Part shown: piece by piece, positions 49,168 to 61,400 of the stretch
Position numbering within the stretch: position 1 is the stretch's first letter
Layout of the letters: every line of letters starts with the position of its first letter
Assembly (NCBI GenBank): GCA_030549495.1
Contig: JAUIRK010000970.1
Location: forward strand, 173,501-237,500
Direction of reading: 5' to 3'
Length of the DNA stretch: 64,000 nt
Origin: Nectonema munidae
Taxonomy: Eukaryota; Nematomorpha; Nectonematoida; Nectonematidae
Notes under the pieces: generated by a model
The model's input: only the letters and a program-made list of their open reading frames with translations
What the model was told of the DNA's origin: nothing
Database searches by the model: none
Position numbers and translations under genes: made by a program

Positions 49168-49173
49168 TTTATT
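49168..49173 (-). promoter_or_regulatory. MFSD12: Polyadenylation signal of the MFSD12-like gene
   Basis: AATAAA on the minus strand 129 bases past the stop codon, in the context ACAATAAAGTT. It is the first canonical hexamer downstream and gives a short, plausible 3' UTR. Confidence 0.6.
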
Positions 49174-49301
49174 GTAAAATATGGTAATGAAGTACGCAGA
49201 ATTTTTCATGGTTGAAAGTATAAAATAGATCGATTCGATTGTTGTGCAACACCACCACTTGCTTTGTGATTCTCTCACATGTGATGCTCTCTACCAATCA
49301 C

Positions 49302-49449
49302 TCACTTGCAGCATTCGTCCTTCTTTAGCCTTTTTTCGTTCCTCTTAACAATACTTCTTGGCATAGTGAGAAGCGCCAAAGACCCGATGACAGCAAATAC
49401 TGCGGGCATGATCATCGCATACATATAGTACTTCGCCTTATCCAAAGCA
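49302..49449 (-). CDS. MFSD12: MFSD12-like gene, last exon with stop
   Basis: A 148-base terminal exon (TTTGCAG acceptor). One base completes AA|T (N), then ALDKAKYYMYAMIMPAVFAV leads into the last membrane helix. The tail is RSIVKRNEKRLKKDECCK and TGA (49304-49302). The basic, C-ending cytoplasmic tail is typical of a finished MFS protein. Confidence 0.92.
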
Positions 49450-52400
49450 CTGCAAATGCAAAAAGAAAGCACATGTATACGATATCAATCAATAGGCGTA
49501 TTATTTATCTTGAAAAAAGTCAAAATTAGCTTCATCCCTCAAAAGGCATTAATGTGCTGTCCTTCATAAACGGGTGCCTGATTACCCTTTTATATTTAGA
49601 GTTGCAAACTTAAATATAACGAAAGGTATGGATCAGGGATGGACCGAGGGGGGGGGGGGGGGGGATAGGGGGGATGCATACCCCCCCCCCCCCCCCCCCC
49701 CCACCAGCAATCTATTCAAGAAAAATTAAGATTGGAGTCCACCCTAAAATAGAAATCAAAATTGATGAAGTCATTGATCGATTTTCAAAGCAAAAAGAAA
49801 GAAGAAAAGACTTTGTAATATAATTTTAATCATTTATTTTACATACGTTTTCAAATTTTTTCCCTAATAAAATGTGTAAAATATTTTGATAATATTAGTA
49901 TACCCCCCCCCCCCCCCCCCCACAAAAGATTTCTGGATCCCCCACTGGTATGGATTTTAATCGTGTTTTCAATTCACAAATGATTTTTTATATTGAAAAT
50001 TTTTAATTGGATATCTCATTCCAAGCCAAATAATATTATGGCGGAAATAGAGTTTGGGCAAGCAAAAAACTGAAACTCTACTTTTTTATTACAGCAAGCT
50101 CCCGATAACGCGAAGTCCTGTGGACCTATAAAAGTATTTCTAGTTATCCGAAGTTCGAGTTAAACAAAGTTCCTCGTGTCATGCAGTAAGATGTTCTAAA
50201 TTTTGTTAAATTAATACATTTTTGATCATTACTATTCCGATATATTTTTCTCTTGCTCCAATTAAGGAAGCAACACTTGAAAAAAATTGTTTTGAATATA
50301 ATTTAAAAAAAACTAAGAATGAATATATAAATAAATACAATAAATTACCTAAACAAGATGCCCACATTTTGGATTGCCCCGCTTAAAGACAAAAATAAAT
50401 CCAAGCAATTTGTAATTGGTGCAAGTGTCTCAGTGTTGACAATGCAGTAAATGAATGCATGTGTGATTAACACTTCTATTGAATTGGCATCAAAGCATGG
50501 ATCCGAAATATTTAGAAACCCAGTGGACCCTAATTCATACACAGCAATTAAAACTGTTATTCAGAAAATTGAAGTTTGAATTGGAGTTAACCCATTTACG
50601 ACCAATGTTCCTATTTTGGAACATAAGTAATTTCATCTTCGTCTGCTTTTTTCAATGATTTTGAATATAAATCGTCTGCGTTTTTTTAGATATCGTCTGC
50701 TTTGCTTGGTCTTAAATGGGTTAATCCAAAGTTGGCATCAAAATACACAAGAATTACTTTGAGTCGAGCAAAATTTTGACTTATCCGAATTTGAGTTAGA
50801 AGAAGAATTTAACATTTTTGAAATACTGCGATTCGACTTGAAGTTAACCGGAATGTGGACTTATCCGATTTTGAATTAAAGCGAGTTTACTGTATATATT
50901 AATAATAAATACATCTTTATCCACTTTATTCATATCAAGTATAAATATTTGTGCATGTGTCAAGGCCTATGGGAACCAAAATGCTTAATTACCTTCGTTA
51001 ATTGGGATTGGCAGCTAGTTATCCAATTGCATATTGGTTTCAATTAAAATGATAAATTGATTGATTGATTGATTGAATTAGGTGAACATCAACAATGTTC
51101 TGTCACATAATGATGTATATGAGGGCACAAAAACGCTAATTGACGTTTCCTTATAAATTTGAATTATTTAACTTACAAATATTTCTAATAAATATTTCAC
51201 TTCAGACAAAGGCGCAAATGAAAAAAAATTTTTTGTCTCACTGTGTAATCTAAAATGTATTTTTTAATTTACAATTTCTATTTCCGGCTTAACAACTAGC
51301 TATAAACCAATTTTTAGATTCAAGGGTAAAATGGACAATTTCACAAACGATTTGTAGCATATATAATTTAGATTACTATCAAAAGAGTGATAAACAAAAA
51401 TTATCACTATCAAAGGGGTGACAAATCAAAGGTTACTTATTTTGTTCATTAGTTAGTTTGTTTGGTTAGTTAGTGAATTAATTAGTTGGTTACTTAATTG
51501 ATTTGGTTAGTTATTCAATCAGTTAGTGAGGTAGTTAGTTAGATAGTCTTTCAGTGTGTTAGTTAGTTAGTGGATTAATTAGTTATTGTTGAAATATTTT
51601 ATTAAATTTTTCAGTTATTTTTTGTCACTCTTTTGTCATGCAGCTGCTTTGATTTGTCACTATTATGAATTTTCGTATTTTTTGTCACTCCTTGGTCATG
51701 TCGTCCTTTTTACAAATATATACGTTATAAAGTAAATAATTAACAATTTCAAAATATAGACAGTAAAAGAGTCAGTTTTATACAATAAAATAGCAAAAAT
51801 GAAAAGTTTTTCTTTCTCAATTCAAAAATTGGAAATCAATTTTCTAAGACAATATAAAAAATCTATTTACTTAACGTAAATTAGTAAAAATAATAACCGA
51901 TTTTCATGAATGTTTTGCATTTTCACTATTTTGAGATTGTCTATTTTTGTCACTCATTTGTAATGTCACTCTTTTAGATTTTGCCATTTTTGTAAATTTT
52001 TTATTTGTCGCCTTTTGAATTTTGAAATTTTTTGTCGTTTATTTATCATGTCACTATTTTAGTTTGTCACTGCTCCCATATAATATATATGTATTGCTAT
52101 ATATTATTTATATTTCCCACCGCAAGAAATGTCATCCCGGATATATGAACTCCCCAATTTCGCTCCCCCACTCTATGCGAGGGAACTGGCCCCACCCTGC
52201 TAAAGTTTGAAATATCAAAAAAAAAAAAAAAGTTTGCCCTATCGTTACATTTTTAAACGAATACTTCGACTTATCTCTTACTTTTACTCTTACCGTAATA
52301 ATAATTATATCTGTCAAGCTCTAAACAAAATTCTTATATATCATTTGAAAGATTGACATAAGCCAAACACATAAAGTAGATTTATAATGATTCAAACAAC

Positions 52401-55400
52401 ATTGACTTATTTTAACTTTCTTAACTTTTTCATGTGCTATTTTGTTTTGAGTAAACTTTTCCAAAATTTAGTTTAGAAACTCCTAGATACTAAGTGTACT
52501 TTAGAAAGATTTAGGAAGAACGTTGAATAAATGATTCAAAATATATACCGAATCAAGATTTTTTTAGTATACGCATTTTTTTAAACCAAAAAAAAATTAG
52601 TAATAATAATTAACAGATGTGTTCATTTAAAAAAATAATAGTTATGTATTGTAAAAAAATGTGATAAAAAAGTTTATATCGTGAAACTATTTTTGCAAAT
52701 ATTTTTTTGATTATTTTCAAAAATGCAATGTAATTTCACTGAAATAATATTTCGAAAGTCTTACTTTTCAGGCGACAGATACTCCACGAAAAATACCAAA
52801 ATGCCAATAACCACTTTTTCCGCAAACGAAATAGTACCATAAACAAATGAAGAGGAAGCCTAAAAATAACAAAGATTCAATACTTTATGTGAAGCTCAAT
52901 TTTGGAAAAATATAGAATAAAGATAAACTAAGGGAACTTTTTACCATGTGACAACCAACTAAAAATCTATGGATATAACTAATAATAATTGTAGTTATAG
53001 TAGCTAGAGGCGGATCCAAAATCTCTTTAGCCGAAGTCAAGATGGAAGATAACATTTAAAAAATATTTTTAGTACATAAAGTTGTAAATCTTCATTAAGA
53101 GCGTCATTGATTTATTAGAGAATAAAAAAGAGGCTTACTCTTTGTTTTTAGACTTGAGATATGTATTTGCTTCAATTCCCCATAGCCAATTATTGTCAAA
53201 ACTTAAATCATATATGCATTCTCTGTTAAAATTATAAAGGTTTTTGAATCCTATCCCCAATAATAGATATCAATCAGTCTTCATCACAGCTGTTTTTGAA
53301 AGAAAAAGAAAGTTTTATCTGGTGTACCTCAAAGTTCAATTCTCGTTCAGCTTTTCTTTAACATCTACATCAATGATCTTCCCAGAACAATACCGAATTT
53401 TAAAATGCAAGAAAGTATTAATTGATTAGTTTGTTATCACTCGGTTGACTTTTAATTCTAAAAAATCTAAGTATATGACTTTTTCCTACAGTCTGGATAA
53501 CTCTAAGTTGGATGCATCCTTTAGAAAAATTTGTTTTTCAAAAAGTTTTAAAATGTAATTTAATGAGTCTAATGATCATTAACACTCTAACTTAGTCTAA
53601 TCCCATATCTCATATTTCTTATATGTAGGGGGCGTGAGTAGGGTTGGTTAGATGCTAGATTCGATAACTCAAGGTCTTGGGTTCGATCCCGCATCAAGCC
53701 TGCTTTCCTTATAGTTCGATACAAGCGGCGCAATTGTGCCTTCTCAATGAAAACACCCAATGGTACCTTTACCTTTATATACTAGTCTATTTCAGCGGTA
53801 CACTGAAACAGCAAAAATTTTGTTGCCCGTGAAAACATTGCTTCTACTTTACAAAAGCCTTTTCCTGTCTCATATCAAATATGGTATTTTAATTGGTGTC
53901 ACATAAAAGACACAACCTTATTTTTTGTTCCAAAATGGTTTTGAGACTAATGATCTCTAGAAATTTTTGGCGGTCTACCTTGTAAGTATAAAAAATAATT
54001 AATATTATTAAATCAAATGTAACTTTTGCTGTTTTATATAAGTAAAAAAAATTTTTATTAACTTCAAAATATACACTTTAAAAATTATAAAAACTAATTT
54101 TTTTTTGAGGATGAAACCTGGCACTGCATATTTTGTGCTAGTTTTTCAAAATTTGGATCGAAATTTGTCAGGGCGATTCTTAAACATGCCTGCAAATGTT
54201 CGTTAGTTAATTGAGATCTATGTTTTGTTTTTATACTATTCATCGAAGAAAAAGCAGATTCACACAAATATGTGGATCCGAAAAACGAATGGAAACTAGC
54301 AAATACCCTCCAAATGCTGGGGTATTTATCTTTAAAAATATATTTTATAAAATCTTTCGACCCATGCATTGATTTAAGACTTAAGTCACATATTATATTT
54401 ATAAGTTCTTCTTCTAATTCAGCCAAATTGCCAATTTGTAGAAAGTCGCCAATTTTTTTAGCTAAAAATTCAATACTCACGTCGTCCTTGAAGGGGTTTA
54501 GTAGAAAAGTGGTGATACTTTCAATATTATTAAAACTTTCGAATCTTTTTTCAAACTCATTCTTGAGAGTTCTTAGAATAGCTACATATCTATCCACATT
54601 TAATCTTTTTTCAGCACCTCTTTCGTCATCTAAATTCGGAAAATGTTTTAAGTCGCCACGTTCAATTTGTTTAAGTTGTATATTCAACTTTTCTTTAAAT
54701 GAATTTACATGACTAACCATTTCAATTATTGATTTATCTTTGCCTTGTAATTGGGTATTTAGTAGGCTTATCTTCTCAGTAACGTCGCAAAAAAAAGCTA
54801 GATCGCAGCGCCATTCTGAATCACTCAATTGAACATATTGAATTTTTTTAGTTTCAAGAAAAATGCAAACTTTTGGTAATAGTTCTCTGAAACGAGTCAA
54901 AAACTTAGCACGGCTTAGCCATCTAACATCTGTGTGTAAAAGCAATTCATTGTGTTCTTCTCCACACTCTTTTAGCAAAGCACGAAACTCTCGACGCGAT
55001 AAACTCTTTGACCTGATGTAGTTGACAGTTTTGAACGCTATGTTCATGACATGATCAAAGTTTAAAACTTTTGAGCATAGGACTTGATTATGTATGATGC
55101 AATGATAATAATCAATAAATCTGGGAAACTTATCATCGCGCTTACAACGAGAAATAAAGCCATTATTGCAACTAGTCATTTCAGGGGCACCATCTGTTGT
55201 AATTGAAACCAGTTTGGAAATTGGAAAATTTGTAAGTGATATAAATTCTTTGAATGAGTTGAAATATCTTCACCTCTAGTGCGTTCATTCATCGGAATTA
55301 TTGTTAACAACTCTTCTACGGCTGACATGTCAACAAAAACCATTCTGATGAAAACACAGAGTTGAGCAGTGCCAATATAGTCAGTCGACTCGTCAAACTG

Positions 55401-58400
55401 TAATGAGAGAACAACGCACTTATCAACATTAATTTGTAGAGCTTGCTCAAGATCTTGACTGATATCCTCTGTTCTTAGCATAATAGTATTTCGTGACAAT
55501 GACAAGTTATTTATACATGTCATAATTTCGGACTTATTTTCGAAGTTTTCAAATAAAACATCTCCCGCTTTGATGAAAGCTTATTTTACTATTTCTCCAT
55601 CGCTAAAAGATTTGTAATGTTTGAGTAATTTTGAATGAAGCGATTGTAGCAGATTTTGAGCTTGTGTTGTATTTAAAAAAGCTATTTTGTTGTTCAAGCA
55701 ATTCTGCTTTGAGTTGTTTAACTTTTGATTTTCTTAAGACTGTATTTTGTGGAAAATCAATAGAATAATTTTTGTGAACTTTAAAAAAATGTCTCTCCAC
55801 GTTCGCTTTTTTAGGCAATGCAACTATTCCCTTACAAATTAAACATAAACACTTGTTATTGTTCATTACAAAAAAGTAGTTCTCTTCCAATTCATTATGA
55901 TAATGGTAAGTTTTTCTTTTTTTAAAAGATGATCCTGGCTCATTCATTTATCAGCCACAATGATAAAATCAAATATAGTTAAAACTACTTCTAAAAAAGG
56001 TAATAAAAGATAGTAATAAAGGTACTTTTATAAAAGGTTAATTTTGTAAAAAATTGGTATTAAGTTGAACATTATAAACAAAATTGCCCAAGATTTTAAT
56101 TAACTTGTTCTCATATTTCTTAATTATTTTATAATTACTAATTTAAATTTATGTGTATTCAAAATTAAATGAGTTTAAATCTTACAAAACAGTAAAATTT
56201 TTATGAATGAATTTGAATAAAGGTATAGGTATCGTGGGGCGTTTCATTGAGAAGTTCAACCAAAACCGCTTATGTCGAACTATGAATAGACTTGTAGTAC
56301 GCGAATCGAACCCAACACTTTGTGTTCAATGTCCGACGGGCTACCTAAACTACCCACGCCCCCATAATTATAAAAACCTAATCTACCCATGCCTCTATAT
56401 TAAATATATTAAATAAAAGTTTAGTATTATTTAGAAATTACTATTGTTCTAGTATTTTTTATATTTGACACTGGTACGTTGCGTATTTATTTTTTGACAA
56501 AAATTTTTTTTAGGTTTTTAATTAAATATCAATTGATTATTTATGTTGACAACTATTTTTTATAATGATTTTTTCATTAATTTCACTTTTTTACATTTAA
56601 TTATTTTTAATTTGATTTAATAAAATTATGACAAGCATGCCCTTCAAATAAAAAAAAATTCAAGCAAGGATGTTATTTTTCTTAAGTTACTGTGTCGAAT
56701 AACTGAAAGATTTAAAATAGATTTAGTAATTTAGTATACTTCATTATAGTAAATGTGTCACATGCGCATATAAAAAGACTAAATTAGAATTTTTTAACAT
56801 TGACTTCAAAGGTTGCTATAAACACAAATTAGAATTTTTTATATTAAAATTTGATAGAAACTTGCATATTGTTACTATTGTTCAGTAAGGCAAAATGCGA
56901 CACTGAATTAACGAAAAAAAATTATATTTTAAGTAGATTAAAAAAAATTTTCTTAATAGATCTGACAAAAAATTCTACGTAATACTTTTTCTTTAAATTA
57001 TAAATTATTGCTTTATTACATAAGATTAAATTTAATATAATTTTCCTATTTCAAACCTTAAAAAAAATTTTTTTTTGAAAATTGTAGTCATAAAAGTAAA
57101 CATTTTTTTAATCATATACCGAAAAAACAGTTCTACTAAATGTCTTAGTGTCACAATATGTCTAAAAGAATTCTAAAAATATTTAAAAAGTTCATAGTCG
57201 CAAAGTCGAAAACCAAAATGTCCGAGACGAAAACGTCCTAAAACCAAAACTTCCAAAACGTCCGAAAAGAAAGCGTGTAAAATCCAAAATGTCTTAAAAT
57301 CTAAACATCTTAGAATTAAAGAGTTCTAAAACCAAAAAGCTTAAACTGAATTGTTTAGAACTCTTAGGTCGTTTAGATTTCAAGATATTTTGGACATAGG
57401 ATGTATTGCCTTTGGACGTTTTTCTTCAAATGTTTTAGTTTTTAGACGTTTTGTTTTCGTACGTTTTGACCAGGAATCATTAAAGAATAAACAAATTTGA
57501 CATTTTGCATTGTAAGCGTAAAAACTTTTTACCGAAAAAAAGACTAATTTATAAATTTAATGCAATTACAAAGACACAAGTAAAATTTTATAGGTGGTAA
57601 AACGCAAAGAACAATGTTGAAAATAATGTTCAACTTCTGATTTTTAAAATTTATATCATCAATCAGACCAATTCTACTGCATGATGAAAAGATAATCAAA
57701 GTTAAATAAATAGCATATCACCGGAAAAAATATACGCTTCTCAAAGCTCTTAATTGGTAACATAAATACATAGGTTTGCAACATATAGTTGTCATACCCA
57801 ACATATAATGATAATACAATGTCCTTAATTTCCTCATCATCTTGAAAAATATGAGGATTATTTATGGAAGAGAAGTGTGATGTTGCGGATAGAAAAATTT
57901 TAGCCTAAAATAAGAAATCTTTATCAATATGATTGATTATTATCTATGCGAAAAATTGGGAAAATGCAACTTCATGAAACATTCACATAGATAATATGAT
58001 AGAAACGGAAATTCATAAGAAAAAAAATTCATCCAACAAATAATTTCTGGTTTATTCCTTAATTGTTTATAAACTACTTGAGGTCTACTTTCTTGAGCTT
58101 GGCGGTCGACTAGTCGACCGCGGGCGACTTCTTGGACACCTCTGCTATATATAATGTCACTGTGGCTCTTACACTCTACAAATACGTATACTCTTTGCCT
58201 CAAACTATTTTTAACCAGTTCATCTCCTTCAATTTTGAAAAAGACAGAACCTCACCTAGACTCACATATAAAATGTCCCCACCGTTTTATAAATACACTA
58301 AATCCAGACCATTTCTCTCTTATAAAATGACTTGCATCTTCAATAATTTAGGAGATATTCTTCCTTCAGACACAATTCCTTTTAAACAATACAAAAATTG

Positions 58401-61400
58401 ACTCAAAACCTGTTATCTTTTACTCCTACAATTCGTGTTCCAAATGCTCAATCTCTAATTCCTACACTTGTAAGAAAAACCGTCATATCTAGGATTGGAG
58501 AGATGTTCATTAGAGTGACAAATCAAAACAGTGACATAATTTGTCACTCAATACAGATTAAAAGAGTGAAAAATCAAAAACGAAACAATTAAAACACATT
58601 TAACTTAAAACAAAATATTTATTTTTCTTTTGAATTTTTTTATATTTTTTCACTCTTTTGTCATGTCACTCTTTTGATAATAACCCCCAGGATTGCCATC
58701 TTTAGTTTTTTTTTCCCATCTCGTTATTAATGTGTACTTGCCTGTATTCTTTTAACTTCTTTTGCAAACTAAATCATTTTTGTACACATAAAATATAAAT
58801 AACATAACGTTTTATCCACAAACATATCAAATCAAAGCTTTCACATTAGTGTATTGTGATTTTTCTACTCAAATTACTTTATCCCTTGGTGGGAATCTTG
58901 CATCCACCATTTTGGCCTTCGATACCGACCTTCAAAAGTCATTTTATGTTTTTTCTTATATTTTTATCTCTCTTATCAATCAAAAATTGATCACAAATTT
59001 TTTGAACTAGTTATCTCCTTTAAAACATTTGAAAATAAAATTACTATAAATTTATTTAAAAATTTTCTGTTGCCCGGGGTTAATCATGAAAGCTACACTG
59101 TCTACTTCTTTTATTTTCTAAAACACTCTTTCCCAGCTGGGTCCTTGTGGATTCCTTTGGTGGAACAAGAAAATTCAAAGGATCCAGCGAAAGATTTAAA
59201 AGAACATTTTCAGTGAAGACGGAATTTTCTATGCTGCTGCATTCATATTTTAGGAGTCGTCGTGTTGAATATTTCTTCACATCTTGGTACTGCTATTGCA
59301 ATATGAGTAGTAACTTTGTTTTAATAACCACAAAATTTTTTTTAATTTTTTTTTGTCCATCTTCGTACTAGGCTTAACAAAGCCTTTCTGTTTCTTTTAG
59401 ACATTAAACTTTAATAGGGAAAAAATTACGCCTAACTCATTTAAAATCACAAAGTTCAGGGTTCCCATTATTATTCGCTTGCCTAAGCCCATTTTGCTGT
59501 TATTATGAATAAACGTTAAAAATAAAAATGCTGGAAATGAATTTGAAGTGATATTTATAAAGAAGGGTAATGATTGAATAAACTACGTAATGAATTCGTA
59601 TCTGTTCAAAAGTTAATTTCCAATTTTTTCCTTTAGTTTTAAACTCAATAAAGTTTGAAACATATTTGGAGTTAGGGTTAGTGTTAGGTTAAGGTTTAAC
59701 ATTGCGATTTTCATATTCTACAGATAAATTGGTTGCAAAACAACTACAATACACCTGAATGAAAAGATCAAAATTGTCTTTGTCAACAAATGATTATTTA
59801 TTGGAGATAGAATGAACTCAATCAGGATTAATTGGGAAAAACTGAACAGATAATTATAAACAGGTTGTCATTTGATATAGGTAATCGTTAAAACAGGTTT
59901 TCATGCTAAATCATGGAAAATGAGTATACTCAAAAATAAAAAGTTTAGCAGCCTATCAAAAAGATGAAGCACTAATTTGTCAAAAATGTAGGGAATAATG
60001 AAAGATTAAATTTGAGGCAAATGAAATCCTCAGTTGCAGCCTACAGACGACATGGAATGCAACCTCATCCTACTCTTGCCCTATCCTTTTAAAAGGAATT
60101 TATTGAGGAATAAACAAGATATACCAATTGCTCTCCAATGACTTCAGCCGTTATGCTCAGACTGATGATCAGTGTGATAGAAACTGAGAAAGAGCATAAC
60201 ACTAGTATGGCAAAGATTTGGTATCCAATATTCTCAAACGACATCCATACTGAACTTGCTATAGAAAAGAGAGTGCCAACCAGATACAGAAGCTTAAAAT
60301 AAAAGTTATATTGAATAAAAAGATTTGTACGAGGTGGGTGAATTGCAAAGCCTAATTCGTTTGTGATATGGTGTGACATCACAATTTCTATCGCCATGCG
60401 AGATCATTCATTCTTAGGGACTGTGAAAAGACCATGTATTACAGAACTTATCACGTTAGCTCAAAGACATGGATGTGTAGTGTGAGTTAAAGTCTCATTT
60501 TTAGTTCTATTTTGTCCTTTTGCATTTCTATTTCGTCATTTTGCAATTATGTTTCCTTCAACTTTTTTTTAATTTTAGTTTTTGATTTGTTATATTTGTA
60601 TTACTTTGGCATGTACTATTTATAATTTTTTGATATTTTGACTTAAAACCTAAAAATTTTATAAGTATATTAAAGTTTATTCATTATATAATATTTAAAG
60701 AAGCCATATAAATCTCATTTTAAATTATAAAATGTTAATCAAAGTCTAATTTATTAAACTAATTAATAATATAAGTTAGTCTAATTTTTAGTATGTAAAA
60801 ATATGAGAACAACCCGAATTTTACTCGTGTCTCATTAACGTGTCGGAGTAAAACTCAAGCTTAATTTTTCCGAGTTTTTAGGAGCTCTAGTCTCGTCATT
60901 GAGAAAGTGCTTTGAGCTTCATAGGAATTAAACTGCTATCGTTGGAATTCGTGAAAAAGAAGAAAAGATATAGAGGCTTTGAGTTTCTCATTATCATACA
61001 TATCGAACCAGGAAAATATTAAATTTCGAAATCATGGCATATTTTTGACCAGTGGTTAGGAAAGAATTAAGGATTGCCTGCACTTATGTTTTGTTTGCGT
61101 ATCAAATATCGTATTAAGACTTACTCTGTAGCCAGCAATGTCACAACTTTTCTTAGCTATCGTAGAAGCGATCAAAGAGAATATGTACAAGACGAGAGGA
61201 ATGAGCGTAATGATATTCTAAATAAATCGAATACAGCGTATTTGAACAAAAATCGCGCGCGATTCACTTACCTTTGGCAAATGCTGAGAGTAGACACAGT
61301 AGACAGGTAACAAGCTTTGGATTATAATGAAGTTTGCTCGCGAACTTATGTACAAAACCATATTCTGTTTGAAAAAAAGTAAGGTATACTTTTGAGGAGT

